Numbered from the stretch's first letter, positions 43,271 to 53,413 are shown. The stretch: 64,000 nucleotides of DNA from Phycisphaerae bacterium (GCA_030372985.1 JAUCQB010000180.1:83489-147488); one strand, 5' to 3'. Numbers and translations: made by a program. Notes: generated by a model from the sequence alone, not told the origin.

Positions 43271-46198
43271 ATGAGACAAGAGGCAACCGGTCAAAAGCCG
43301 AGAGGCCACGAGCACCATCAGGACCACCGGGGAAACGGCCTCTTGCGGAAGGGCGCTTCCCGATTCGGCGGTCTTGTGCTGCGCAATCGCCTGGCCATCG
43401 CCGTGGCCTCGCTGCTGTGGCTGATCTATCGGAGCGGAACGCAACCCCGCCGGCTGAGTTATCCCTGCCAGCAGGTTGCCGCGGTGAACGTGGGGGCCTT
43501 TGCCGCCGGTTTCATTCCCGCTCTGTGGCTGTGGCGCAGACCTCAATGCGTACATGCCGTCGCCCGCCGCGTGGTGATCCGTCGCCAGTTGACGGCCGCC
43601 GCGATCCTGTTCGTGACCGCGCTGGTGGGCATCGAAGGATACCAATACGCTCAAAGCCTGATTCCCCCATCACTGCCGGTGGTGCCGGCCCGCATCGATG
43701 ACCCGCAACACGCCATCGTCGGTGTCGCCCACCGTGATCCACGGGGCTCGTGGTACACGACTGCCGAGATCGAGGACATGGTCCGCCTGGCGATTGCCCG
43801 TGCCGGGGGACTTGAAGGGATTATGACGGACCGAAACAGCGACGGCCAAATCAGCGTCATTCTTAAGCCGAACCTCGTCCAGGCCGAGGACCCGACCGAT
43901 GGCGTGGTCACTGATCCAAAGGTCTGCGCTGCAGTCGTCAAAGTGGCCAAGGAGGCTGGGGCCACGCACGTGGGTATCGCCGAAGGCACGGCCGTCGGAG
44001 CGGCCGGTCAGGCAACCTGGGACGCCATGTATGCCGCAGGGTACGACACCAATCGTGACTACAAGTTCGACTACGACACGACTGTCGACCTCTACGACCT
44101 GAATGATAGCGGCGGCCTGCACCAGACCGACCCCGACAAGGTAACCCTGGTCACCATCCCCAACGGTGTCATCCGCACGCAATACTACGTGCCGAACGTT
44201 CTGCTGAACTGCGACGTCATGATCTGCGTGCCCTTGCTCAAGAACCACTACAACGGCACGGTCACGCTGGCTCTGAAAAACCGGGTCGGCTGCGCGCCGA
44301 ACGACATTTATCATTCGGAGCGTAGCTGGGGCGGCGGCTTTCAGGGCAAACTCGGGCTGGTTCACTACACCGATGACGGCTTCCCCTGCACGGTGGCACC
44401 TTGCCCCAACCCCTCCGATGAAAACGAGATCGTTCAGCGGACCATCGTCGACCTGAACCTCGTCCGCCCGTTGGATTTCGCCGTCGTTGACGGCCTCATC
44501 GGCGTGACCAGTGGCCCCAACGACAAGGGCGTCAGCGGTTGTGGCGGGTGCACCTGCAAGCCGGATCCCTACCTCCACATGATTGTCGCGGGTGCAGATT
44601 CGCTGGCCGTTGACGCCGCCTGCTCACTGGTGATGGACTACCACCCCGATTACATCCCCCACTTGGCCTGGGCCGACAGCCGGGGCGTCCTCGGTACGAA
44701 GGATCGTTCCATGATCACGGTCGTTGGTGACCAGATGTGGAAGGTTCGCTCGGACGACTTCCCCGGCAACTGGGGCATCGGCGCGGTCATGAACACGGAT
44801 CACGCGGCGCCATGGATTGGCAACACCTCCGTCAACGAGGGTGAGGTTGTGGCCAACCACCAGATGATCGCCGTGTCCGGCATCGGTGATGATGCCGGCG
44901 TGGTGCAGGCGACGGCGGTGGCCACCCTCCTCGGTCCGAACCTGCTGATTAACGGTGGCTTCGAGGACGGATCGGCGGGCTGGATCTCCTGGAAAACTGA
45001 TTGGGGCAGCGGTGAGACCTACGATTTTGCCAATACCGAGCCCGGCCACGCGGGCACCGCATGCTTGAAACTCGGGGGGCCGTCGGCCGCCACCAGCTTC
45101 GGCATCTACCAACAAGTCAGCGTCCAGCCCGGCAAGACCTACCGAATCGACGCCTTGTGGAAAGGCCGCAAGCTGGCGAACGAAAACTGGTTTGAGGTGC
45201 TGCTGATCGACGGCCCCTTCTCGCTCCAGCAGGCCGATGATCCCGCGTATGTCCAAGCCAACTTCATGTTCGCCTATGACAACAGCACGTACGGGCTGCC
45301 CGGCCCGGTGGGAACGACTTTCGGCTGGCTCTGGACCCATGAGCAGTATGCTCCGCCCGTCAGCCAAGTGGACTGGAACAACCGTTTGGGCCGTCGGACC
45401 GCCACCGGCGACACGATGACCGTCGTGCTCAAGGCCGGCAGCACCGGCGGCGGCGTCGAGGCATGGTTTGATGAGGTTCGCCTGACCGAGGTGCTGAGCG
45501 AGAGCCCGATCGCCCATCTGGCCAATCCTTCCGACCCGGCCGGCATGGAAATCGAGACCGATCACCTGGCGCAGGGTTCATTCCCCGCGGAACTGCGGGT
45601 ATCGGTCTACGATGCGGCCCTTAACGTGGCCAGTCTCTATCGAAACGTCACCGTCAGCACCGTGCCGGAGAACCCCTTCGTTTGCGTCGATCGCATCGCC
45701 TTCGAACAAACCATCTTCGTGGGCGACAACGCGATCAACGACACCCTCCACGTATATAACTGCGGCATGATCGGCAGTACGCTCAACTACACCATCAATT
45801 GGGACCAGCAAACCGTCGACTGGCTCACCGTCGTTCCAGATTCGGGCAATGCCGTTGAAGGATCGCCGCCGAACCCGCACACCATCTCCTACAGCGCCGG
45901 TTATCTGAAGCCGGGAACACACACCGCCCAGATCGCCGTCATCGGCAACGACAACACCGTCAACATCTCCGTCATACTCCACGTAACCACCGTGACCACG
46001 GACTTCGATGCGGACGGTGACGTCGATCAGACCGACTTCGGCCTGCTACAGGCGTGCCTGGGACAGGTTGGGACAGTACCCGCCACCTGCGAGCGCTTCG
46101 ATGTCAACCACGACTCTTTCATCAACCGGTCAGATATTGAGATGCTGGTTGGCTGCTTGTCGGGCCCGGAGACCACTCCCGACCCTGACTGCGATTAG
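43271..46198 (+). CDS. Membrane-anchored DUF362 protein with CBM-like module and dockerin-like tail (paralogue 2)
   Basis: 975 aa, starting 72 bp after paralogue 1. The first ~490 residues align closely with it, including YRSGTQPRRLSYPCQQVAAV and the DUF362 core (VILKPNLVQ, VLLNCDVMICVPLLKNHY, DIYHSERS). Instead of PKD domains it has a carbohydrate-binding-like beta-sandwich (~556-740, starting LLINGGFEDGSAGWISW), a short Ig-like strand region and a choice-of-anchor-like domain (~803-900). It ends in a dockerin-like tail (DADGDVDQTDFGLL; a second, more degenerate loop VNHDSFINRSDI). Conserved N-termini with swapped C-terminal modules suggest one core activity displayed with different binding partners. 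Confidence 0.87.
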   Translation: MRQEATGQKPRGHEHHQDHRGNGLLRKGASRFGGLVLRNRLAIAVASLLWLIYRSGTQPRRLSYPCQQVAAVNVGAFAAGFIPALWLWRRPQCVHAVARRVVIRRQLTAAAILFVTALVGIEGYQYAQSLIPPSLPVVPARIDDPQHAIVGVAHRDPRGSWYTTAEIEDMVRLAIARAGGLEGIMTDRNSDGQISVILKPNLVQAEDPTDGVVTDPKVCAAVVKVAKEAGATHVGIAEGTAVGAAGQATWDAMYAAGYDTNRDYKFDYDTTVDLYDLNDSGGLHQTDPDKVTLVTIPNGVIRTQYYVPNVLLNCDVMICVPLLKNHYNGTVTLALKNRVGCAPNDIYHSERSWGGGFQGKLGLVHYTDDGFPCTVAPCPNPSDENEIVQRTIVDLNLVRPLDFAVVDGLIGVTSGPNDKGVSGCGGCTCKPDPYLHMIVAGADSLAVDAACSLVMDYHPDYIPHLAWADSRGVLGTKDRSMITVVGDQMWKVRSDDFPGNWGIGAVMNTDHAAPWIGNTSVNEGEVVANHQMIAVSGIGDDAGVVQATAVATLLGPNLLINGGFEDGSAGWISWKTDWGSGETYDFANTEPGHAGTACLKLGGPSAATSFGIYQQVSVQPGKTYRIDALWKGRKLANENWFEVLLIDGPFSLQQADDPAYVQANFMFAYDNSTYGLPGPVGTTFGWLWTHEQYAPPVSQVDWNNRLGRRTATGDTMTVVLKAGSTGGGVEAWFDEVRLTEVLSESPIAHLANPSDPAGMEIETDHLAQGSFPAELRVSVYDAALNVASLYRNVTVSTVPENPFVCVDRIAFEQTIFVGDNAINDTLHVYNCGMIGSTLNYTINWDQQTVDWLTVVPDSGNAVEGSPPNPHTISYSAGYLKPGTHTAQIAVIGNDNTVNISVILHVTTVTTDFDADGDVDQTDFGLLQACLGQVGTVPATCERFDVNHDSFINRSDIEMLVGCLSGPETTPDPDCD

Positions 46199-46283
46199 CC
46201 CATGAAGTGGGTATGACGTCCGGCGCCCCGTCCGAGACCACAGACATGAATGGCCACAGCCTGCTGGAAAAACCGAATCGCAG

Positions 46284-47027
46284 TCAGTGCCGACCTGCCC
46301 CAACGGGTGTCGGCGGGAGATTGCGCAACGGCGCCGGAGTCATCATCTCCGCGAATTCCTCGTAGCCGGGCACCTCGCGGATGCTGCGGGCCGGAACACC
46401 TACCACCGTGGTCAGCGGCTCAACATCACGGATGACCACCGCCCCGCCGCCGACGATCGCTTCGCAGCCGATCCGAAGGCCCTGGAGAACGGTCGCCCCA
46501 ATACCCACAAATGCGCCGGCTTCGACCATCACGCGCCCTGCCAGCCGAGCGCCGGGGCAAATATGGGCGGCCGTGCCGATCATCGATTCGTGGTCCACGA
46601 TGCAGCCGGTATTGAGGATAACCGAGTCGCCGATCTGGCAATGCGCGCAAACCAGCGCCCCCGCGGCAATCACCACGTTGCGTCCGATACGGACATTATG
46701 AGCCAGGTTCGCAGAGGGATGGACGGCGTTGATGAGATCGATCCCCATGGCCTCGATTTCGTCGGCAAAACCCCGACGCACGCCGTTATCACCGATGGCC
46801 ACGATAGCCCCTGTCACCCCCTGACGTTTGAGATCGGGCAAGGCCGACAGGTCGCCGAGAATGGGCACCCCATCCATCCGCCGGCCGTGAACCGCGGGGT
46901 TGGAATCAAGGAAACCAAGGACGTTGTACCGTCGGGCTCGAATCAGGATGTCAAGCACCACCCGTCCGTGGCCACCGGCCCCGACGATCACGCACGGCTT
47001 GCGGTCATGGAACGAGGTTGGGTTCAT
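46284..47027 (-). CDS. Sugar O-acetyl/acyltransferase, NeuD/PglD family
   Basis: 247 aa. An N-terminal nucleotide-sugar-binding Rossmann-like domain (VIVGAGGHGRVVLDIL) is followed by a left-handed parallel beta-helix of hexapeptide repeats (~95-215; IGRNVVIAAGALVCAHCQIGDSVILNTG...), with the catalytic-His region DHESMIG. Relatives acetylate amino groups or hydroxyls of UDP-sugars or sialic acids in surface glycan synthesis. AAAGGGGAC precedes ATG 47027. It is convergent with the DUF362 genes and divergent from the EpsI gene, supporting a surface-polysaccharide context. Confidence 0.9.
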   Translation of the reverse strand: MNPTSFHDRKPCVIVGAGGHGRVVLDILIRARRYNVLGFLDSNPAVHGRRMDGVPILGDLSALPDLKRQGVTGAIVAIGDNGVRRGFADEIEAMGIDLINAVHPSANLAHNVRIGRNVVIAAGALVCAHCQIGDSVILNTGCIVDHESMIGTAAHICPGARLAGRVMVEAGAFVGIGATVLQGLRIGCEAIVGGGAVVIRDVEPLTTVVGVPARSIREVPGYEEFAEMMTPAPLRNLPPTPVGAGRH

Positions 47028-47414
47028 CAGTCCCCTTTATCGGACGACCGGACGGCGACCTGAACATAGTCCTTATCGGTTTCGTAGGAAGGAGGGGACC
47101 ATCAGGAGAGCGAATCTCTGGCCAACTGGGGGAAAGGCTGCACGCCTTTGAGCCGATATCTACGCCACAGCGTGGTGAATGCCCTGATTGGGAACAGACG
47201 ATTTATCGTCACAATGCGATCGGTGCCACGCTCTGGTCTCCCGCATTGCGACGGGCTATGGTACGGGTACGGGTCGCTGAAAGCCCCGGACCCTGCGGGA
47301 GCAGAGGCTGTTGACCAGTCGTAACCTTCGCGTCTATAAGGGTCTTCTGAATCATCAGTTCCGCCTGCTGTTGGATAACCCGCAAGCCGGCGGGAGGAAA
47401 GGTTTCGCATAGAA
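47028..47414. other. 387-bp divergent intergenic region
   Basis: Between the acyltransferase and EpsI-family genes. Apart from the promoter at 47311-47340 I see no feature; open frames here have no support. Confidence 0.5.
47311..47340 (+). promoter_or_regulatory. Promoter of the EpsI-TPR unit
   Basis: TTGACC (47311-47316), 18-bp spacer, TATAAG (47335-47340), about 75 nt upstream of ATG 47415. Confidence 0.55.
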
Positions 47415-48245
47415 ATGTCTGAGCCAACCCAAATGCCGTTCGAGAACAGTGGTCGGGGGTCCCCGAAGGCCGTTCTCAGACAGGTGCTGCAAAACAGGGG
47501 ATTCGTTGCCTGTGTCGCCCTGCTCGTTCTGTTTGCGGGCGGCTTTCAGTTCCTCGCAGTCATGCGAGGGTTCATCTTCGTGAAGCAGCGTGTGGACCTG
47601 AAGAAACCCTTGAACCTGCTTAGCCAGGAGCGGCTGACTGGTTACAAGTTACTCCAGCCGATCGAGATCCAATCAGACATCCTCAATCAGTTGGGGACAG
47701 ATCAATACGTGCAGTGGGTCCTTCAATCGCCGGACAAGCCGGGAGAGCCGGGCAGCGGCCGAGTTCTCTCCCTGTTTGTCACGTACTACACCGGCCTTCC
47801 GGACGCGGTCCCGCATGTTCCGGAATCCTGCTACGCGGGCAGCGGGCACAAGCTGATCAAGCAGACGCCGGACGAGATCACGATCTCAAGCCAGGGGCAG
47901 CAGATCGTCGTGCCCGTGCAAGTCCTGGAATTCGCGAAGGAAAGCCAATTCGGCCGCAACTCCCGGATTGTGCTTTACACGTTTCACGCCAACGGGCAGT
48001 TCCGGGCAGACCGGACCGCGGTTCGGTTGGCCATCGGCAGTCTGACTGACCGGTATGCCTATTTCAGCAAGGTCGAAGTGGGCATAGACCTGGATGGACC
48101 ACAATTCACGAAAGAGCAGGCCGTGGCGTCGGGCAAGCGGTTTATGGAGGTTGCCATGCCGGTCCTGTTGGAGGATCATTGGCCGGACTGGGAAGCGGTC
48201 AACAGACGTTCCACGACCCGGCCGGCGGCCGTTGGGGACAAGTGA
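47415..48245 (+). CDS. EpsI-family exosortase-associated protein (DUF3485)
   Basis: 276 aa. One N-terminal membrane helix (GFVACVALLVLFAGGFQFLAV) is followed by an extracytoplasmic DUF3485-type domain; the hallmark is LFVTYYTGLPDAVPHVPESCYAGSG. EpsI domains occur fused to, or next to, exosortases and are associated with exopolysaccharide export and PEP-CTERM-type sorting. No exosortase is visible in the window. The C-terminus ends in a TTRPAA linker. A GGAGGAAAGG tract lies somewhat far (12-17 nt) from the ATG. The giant TPR gene follows 91 bp downstream and is probably co-transcribed. Confidence 0.85.
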   Translation: MSEPTQMPFENSGRGSPKAVLRQVLQNRGFVACVALLVLFAGGFQFLAVMRGFIFVKQRVDLKKPLNLLSQERLTGYKLLQPIEIQSDILNQLGTDQYVQWVLQSPDKPGEPGSGRVLSLFVTYYTGLPDAVPHVPESCYAGSGHKLIKQTPDEITISSQGQQIVVPVQVLEFAKESQFGRNSRIVLYTFHANGQFRADRTAVRLAIGSLTDRYAYFSKVEVGIDLDGPQFTKEQAVASGKRFMEVAMPVLLEDHWPDWEAVNRRSTTRPAAVGDK

Positions 48246-48336
48246 CCGGCCCCGCCGCGACGCTCGAACATCCTGAGTAAGCAGATAAGCCGACAACCGC
48301 CTGTGTTGCTCGGACACAGAGGAAGAGACATCAGAC

Positions 48337-51300
48337 ATGGCAAAACGACTGAACAAACAGATGGTGCTGGGCCTGACGATCGCCTCCATGATTCTGACCA
48401 CCATTGCGATGGTGGTGGTGATCAAGCTGCTGCCCCAAAGAGACCCGAAACCGGCGGCCCTGGAAGCCGAGCGTCTGGTGCGGGAGGGCGACTTTGTCGA
48501 GGCCGTGAAGAAATACCAGATCGCCGCGAGACGCGCTAAAGCCGTACAAGACCTCGATCAGTACGCCGAGTACATGGTTCTCGCGGGGGAAACGGCCCTC
48601 AAAGCCGGCTCGGCGATCGACGCTCGCCAGTGCTGGCAGGATGTGATGCTCAACGATCCGAAAAACGAGGCTGCGCCGACACATATTCTCGAGCTTCTCC
48701 TGGAGTTCGCCAAGTATGGCGGGGTACAGTGGCCCCTGTTGCAGACTGAAGCCGAGAGACTGGTCGCAATCAACAGTCAGAACGCGGTCGGGCTCCACGC
48801 TCTGGGACTGGCCCTGGTTCAGCAGCGGACAACCAATCCCAGGTACGCCGAAGAAGGGGAAAAGCGACTCATCGAGGCCATACGGTCGGACAAAGGGAAA
48901 CCCGAATACGTGAACAGGCTGGCACAGTTCTACGTCGCGGTAGACCGGCATGATGACGCCGAGAAGCTGTACGACCAGCTCGTGGCGGAACTGGAAAACC
49001 AGCGTACGGCCGCCCCGACCGCGACCGTGCCCGCCGAGTCGGGCACAGCAACGCAACCCTCAACGGACAGCGTCGCGCGCAGGCTGGCGGAGGCTTATTT
49101 GATGCGGGGTTCGTTTCACACGTACAAGGCCGAGCGATTGCATCTCCAGGCCGCCAGCGCGGCGGCCGCTCAAGCAAGGCTCCTGGAGGCCCAGTCGGCA
49201 GAGGCCGAAGCGAAGGCCAGAGCCGATCTCGAGAAAGCCGCAGCCGCCTCGTCGGACAACGCAGACGCCCTGACCGGCCTGGCCCGATTCTGGCAGACCA
49301 GACGGCCCCCCGGAGAAACGGAACAAGAGCGAGCCCGGAAACGGGACGAGTACCGGACTCAAGCCAAGACGTACTATGAGCAGGCGATCAAGACCGCTCC
49401 GGACACGTTCGACGCCTACCAGGGTCTGGCGCGCGTCTATCTCGGACAAAATGAGCCGGAGAAAGCCCTTGAGGTGCTCAAGCTCCGCCTCGGGCGCGGT
49501 TACAACCGCAAGCACTACCTGGCCGAGATCGACACGATCCGGATGATGAACCTCCGGGAGGATTGCTTCAAGATCAACATGACCCGGCTGTACGCGGCGC
49601 TCCAGAAGCCCTCGACCGCTTCGGAGCGCAGCCAGGCGGAGAAAGCCATCCTTGATGAGATGACCGAGTTGTACAACCAGACGGTGGCGGACACAGCCGC
49701 CGGAGAGCAGCACCAGTGGGCGCTTTTCATGAAAGGGCGCCTGCTGATGGTCGAGAACAACATCAACGGTGCCATTGCCAAGCTGGAACAGGCCGCCAAG
49801 ACCTTCCAGTCGCCGCCGCCGGAACAGCGACAGACGCTGGCGAGTCTGTATCTGCGCACGCGAGCCTTCACCCCGGCCGTGACTCAACTTGAGCTGCTGG
49901 TGAGCGAATCGCCGTCCAATACCGCCGCGTGGACCATGCTGGGCGAGGCTCGGCTGCAGTCCGCCGATCCCGCGAGCCCGACCTATGCCAACACTCTCAC
50001 GGCGGCGTCCAACGCGGTCAAGGAGGCCCTCAGGTACGACGCCAACAACCGGCAGGCACTTGATACACTCGCTCGGATCTACCGGGCGATGGGCGACGAG
50101 GCAAGCGCCCGGGAAGTCATCTCCCAGATGGGAATCTCGCCGCAGCAGTTGAAGCTCAGCGAAGCGATTCAGATGGTCATGCAGGCCGGCAGCGACGAAG
50201 CCAAGATCGCCAATGCCGAGAAAGTGTTGAAGGAATTGCTGGCATCCGACCCCCTGAACATGTCCGCGATCGAGATGCTCGTCAGGATTCTGAGCAATCG
50301 CCACGCGAAAGCGCAGGACGCCGAAAAACCCGGGATTGCCGACGCCATTCGCAAGATCATCGACGATGCGCGTGCCGCGGTGTCCAAGAAACTGGCCGAG
50401 GCGAGCTCGGCGACTCAACCGGCGGCCGAGCGCGAGCGCTACTCCAATATCACAAATGCCATCGAGCGGTTCGCCATCACCTCGGATCCCAACCTGAGCG
50501 ACGAGGAGAAGATCCGCGGTCTGGAGCGTCTGATCAAGGAAGGAGAAGACCCCTATCAGATCGCGGCCCAGTTGTTCGACGTGTACCGTCGTACCGAAAA
50601 GACCACCGCCCAGGCCGCCGAGCAGGCGACCAAGATCCTGGCGATGGATCTGCAGCCCGACCAGGGGGCCGTGGTTGAGGAGGTTTTCCTGTTCGCCATC
50701 AGGAACCAGGACTGGCCGCTGGCCGAGAAGTGCATCGCCTTGGCCGCCAAGACCGGCCTGGACCCCTCTCCGAACGGACATCTCTACTGGGGCCGGCTGT
50801 TCCTGGCCAAAGCAGGTGCAGGTGTGGATTCAGACGATAGCGCCAAGAAGGCGAGAGACTCGCTGCAACTGGCGGTGAACGCTTCCCCGCAACACGCGAT
50901 GGCCCACGTGTGGCTCGGCTTCGCGTATGTGGGTTTGAAGCAATATGCCGACGCGAAAAGGGTGCTCGATACGGCAAGGCAGATCGACCCGCAAAACGGC
51001 CTGGCCCTCGTGGGTCTGGGCATGCTGGCCGAGGCCCAGGGCGACATCGAGACGTTGAACAGCGTCCTGAGCACCTGCGAGAAAATCATCCCACAGAACC
51101 CCTGGGTACAGTCCCGGCTCGCGAGCCGCCGAGAGCAGATGGATCCCACTCAGGCCATTGCGCGACGGGAGGCGATTCGCAAGGAGAAGCCCCAGGACTT
51201 GGCAAACCTCTTGGCCCTGGCCGCTCTGTACGGTCGGGTCAACAGGCAGGACGACGCCCTGAAGGCCTATCAGGAATGCCACGCGATCGAACCCGCCAAC

Positions 51301-53310
51301 GTCCAGGCAGCCGAGCGCTGCGCGACTCTGCTGACCCAGCGCAGGGATTTTGACGCGGCTGAGAAGGTCCTCGACAAACTCGCCCAGTCGGTCGACCAGA
51401 ACGACGCGCAGCAGAAGGCGACGGTACAGCTCCTGCGGGCGGCGTTGGTCGGCAACAAATTGAAGTACCAGTACGGCGGCGTCCCTGCGAGCCAGCAGGC
51501 CGGGCTGGACAACGAATTCCTCGCAGCGGCGAAGATCAGCGACCGGCCGGAGGTCATCAACAATCTGGTGAAGTACTTCCGAATGACCGGGCGCATTGAC
51601 GAAACCCTCTCCTGGCAGCGTCGATTCGTTGAGGCCGTCACCAAGCACTTCCCACAACTGGACGCGCAGAAAGAGCCTCGGATGACGCTCATTGACATGC
51701 TGCTCCAGACCGGCGACATCCAGCGCGGCCCGGAAATCGAAAAGGAGATCAGCGACTTCCGAGGGCTGTTCCCGGAGGACCACCGGGCCGACCTGTTCGA
51801 AGGCCGGCTCAACGCCATGAAAGGAGACGACGCCAAGACCATCGAGTCGTTCAGCAACTACATCAAGAACGTGCCCCAGGACGCCACGGGTTATTCTTTT
51901 CGCGGCCAGACCTACCTGTTGATCCGGCGGTGGAACGAGGGCATCAAGGATCTCCAGGAAGTGAAGCGGCTCGATCCGACCTTCCAGGACTACTCGATGC
52001 GGATTCTGCTGGCCCGGGCGTACAACGAGACTGGCCAGTTCGAGGCTGCGATCAGCGAGCTTCAATCCATCCTGGGGGAGAACAGCAACCACCTCCCGGC
52101 CATCGAGACGCTGATAGGCACCTACGAGTCCAAGGCGGTCGGTCGCCGGGCCGCAACGGACAGCCTGCTGACGGCCAGAGCCCAAGCGGATCCTCGGAAC
52201 CCGCTCTGGCCCACCATACGTGCGAACGTCGCCATGAATCGCGGCCAACACGAAGAGGCCGTTCGTTTTGCGCAGGAGGCGGTCGAGAAGAGCAAGGACG
52301 CCAGCGGCGCGTACGACCCCGCGAGAATCGACTTCTTCTTCAGGCGTTGCCTGAACCTGGGCCGGTTCGATGAGCTGCTGAGTTTCGTCAAGGACAAGAT
52401 GCCGCCTGCGCAGCAGACTCTGCCGATTGTTCACCTGTACGTGGCCAGCGCCCATGCCGGCAAGCATGATGCCGAAAAGGCCATTGAACACTACCTGGCC
52501 TCGCTGGAAGGGGAAGACATCGAGCTCGGCGTGGCCACCGGCATGATCCTGGCGGATATCAGCAGCGGACGGCTCACCGCGGACGCCGCCGCCGCGGCCG
52601 CCAAGAAGCGCGCGGACGCCGAACCCGACAACCGCGTCGCCAAGCTGCTTCTGCTCCTGGTTCAGAGGGACCAGCGCGAGGCTTCCGCCTCGATTCAGGC
52701 GTTCCGTGAGTTGGCGAATTCCGTCAAACCGGACAACGCCAAGGACAAGGCTATTCTGCTGTGGTTGAAGGCCCAGATGGCGGACCTCGCCCACCAGAAG
52801 ACCCGGCAATATGATGAGGCCGCAAAGCTCTACAGAGAGATGATCGAACTGGATCCGAGGCAGACGGTTGCGCTGAACAATCTGGCGTACCTGCTCCTTT
52901 CGTATCTGAACGACCCGAAGGCCGCACTGCCCCATGCCGAGGCCGCCGTCGAGATCGCGCCGAACAACGGCAACGTCATCGACACCCTCGGATGGTGCCA
53001 CCTCCTGCTCAAGAACTACGACGAGGCAGTGGCGCGTCTGCGGCAGGCGACGCAGCTCGAGCCGGACGCCGCATCCATCCGCTACCATGCCGCCGAGGCG
53101 TTCTATCAGCGGGCGTCCGCTGACGGAGCCAAGAGCCGCGAGGCGGACCTCGATGCGGCCAAGACGGAAGTGCAGCGAGCCTACGAACTGATCAGCAAGA
53201 ACGGGAAAGACCCTGAGAACATCATCGGCAAGGTGATTGAGCTGGGCGGCAAGCTCGGGCTTTCGCTGAACCAGCCGGCCAGCGCCCCGGCGACCGAGCC
53301 GAAACCGTGA
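48337..53310 (+). CDS. Giant membrane-anchored TPR protein
   Basis: 1657 aa. One N-terminal membrane helix (~10-30, GLTIASMILTTIAMVVVIKLL), then almost entirely alpha-helical tetratricopeptide repeats. Examples are AHVWLGFAYVGLKQYADAKRVL, ALNNLAYLLLSYLNDPKAALPHAE and IDTLGWCHLLLKNYDEAVARL. It ends in a Pro/Ala/Thr tail. It probably faces the periplasm as a scaffold; large TPR proteins accompany EpsI/exosortase and polysaccharide export genes. AGGAAGAG precedes ATG 48337. A long open frame on the opposite strand is only the codon-bias shadow of this gene. Confidence 0.9.
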   Translation: MAKRLNKQMVLGLTIASMILTTIAMVVVIKLLPQRDPKPAALEAERLVREGDFVEAVKKYQIAARRAKAVQDLDQYAEYMVLAGETALKAGSAIDARQCWQDVMLNDPKNEAAPTHILELLLEFAKYGGVQWPLLQTEAERLVAINSQNAVGLHALGLALVQQRTTNPRYAEEGEKRLIEAIRSDKGKPEYVNRLAQFYVAVDRHDDAEKLYDQLVAELENQRTAAPTATVPAESGTATQPSTDSVARRLAEAYLMRGSFHTYKAERLHLQAASAAAAQARLLEAQSAEAEAKARADLEKAAAASSDNADALTGLARFWQTRRPPGETEQERARKRDEYRTQAKTYYEQAIKTAPDTFDAYQGLARVYLGQNEPEKALEVLKLRLGRGYNRKHYLAEIDTIRMMNLREDCFKINMTRLYAALQKPSTASERSQAEKAILDEMTELYNQTVADTAAGEQHQWALFMKGRLLMVENNINGAIAKLEQAAKTFQSPPPEQRQTLASLYLRTRAFTPAVTQLELLVSESPSNTAAWTMLGEARLQSADPASPTYANTLTAASNAVKEALRYDANNRQALDTLARIYRAMGDEASAREVISQMGISPQQLKLSEAIQMVMQAGSDEAKIANAEKVLKELLASDPLNMSAIEMLVRILSNRHAKAQDAEKPGIADAIRKIIDDARAAVSKKLAEASSATQPAAERERYSNITNAIERFAITSDPNLSDEEKIRGLERLIKEGEDPYQIAAQLFDVYRRTEKTTAQAAEQATKILAMDLQPDQGAVVEEVFLFAIRNQDWPLAEKCIALAAKTGLDPSPNGHLYWGRLFLAKAGAGVDSDDSAKKARDSLQLAVNASPQHAMAHVWLGFAYVGLKQYADAKRVLDTARQIDPQNGLALVGLGMLAEAQGDIETLNSVLSTCEKIIPQNPWVQSRLASRREQMDPTQAIARREAIRKEKPQDLANLLALAALYGRVNRQDDALKAYQECHAIEPANVQAAERCATLLTQRRDFDAAEKVLDKLAQSVDQNDAQQKATVQLLRAALVGNKLKYQYGGVPASQQAGLDNEFLAAAKISDRPEVINNLVKYFRMTGRIDETLSWQRRFVEAVTKHFPQLDAQKEPRMTLIDMLLQTGDIQRGPEIEKEISDFRGLFPEDHRADLFEGRLNAMKGDDAKTIESFSNYIKNVPQDATGYSFRGQTYLLIRRWNEGIKDLQEVKRLDPTFQDYSMRILLARAYNETGQFEAAISELQSILGENSNHLPAIETLIGTYESKAVGRRAATDSLLTARAQADPRNPLWPTIRANVAMNRGQHEEAVRFAQEAVEKSKDASGAYDPARIDFFFRRCLNLGRFDELLSFVKDKMPPAQQTLPIVHLYVASAHAGKHDAEKAIEHYLASLEGEDIELGVATGMILADISSGRLTADAAAAAAKKRADAEPDNRVAKLLLLLVQRDQREASASIQAFRELANSVKPDNAKDKAILLWLKAQMADLAHQKTRQYDEAAKLYREMIELDPRQTVALNNLAYLLLSYLNDPKAALPHAEAAVEIAPNNGNVIDTLGWCHLLLKNYDEAVARLRQATQLEPDAASIRYHAAEAFYQRASADGAKSREADLDAAKTEVQRAYELISKNGKDPENIIGKVIELGGKLGLSLNQPASAPATEPKP

Positions 53311-53365
53311 CCACAGGGACGATGCGGGCGGTTCCGCTTCGCCTGTTTTCTTGAGAGGCCTATTC

Positions 53366-53413
53366 AGTTCCGGAGGCTCGCCGGATTCCGCCCATCTTCC
53401 ATCAGTTGAGCAC
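53366..53413. repeat. 48-bp imperfect direct repeat, copy A
   Basis: Matches copy B (54713-54760) at about 40 of 48 positions; shared cores include TTCCGGAGGCT and TCAGTTGAGCAC. On the minus strand both encode a short AQL-E-GRN-ASLR tail followed by a stop, so they may be remnants of the same gene end. Confidence 0.7.

Noticed and set aside
41588..43654. 688-codon minus-strand open frame
   Set aside because: It lies antisense to the two DUF362 genes, whose translations show clear domains; the shadow translation is compositionally biased and lacks domains.
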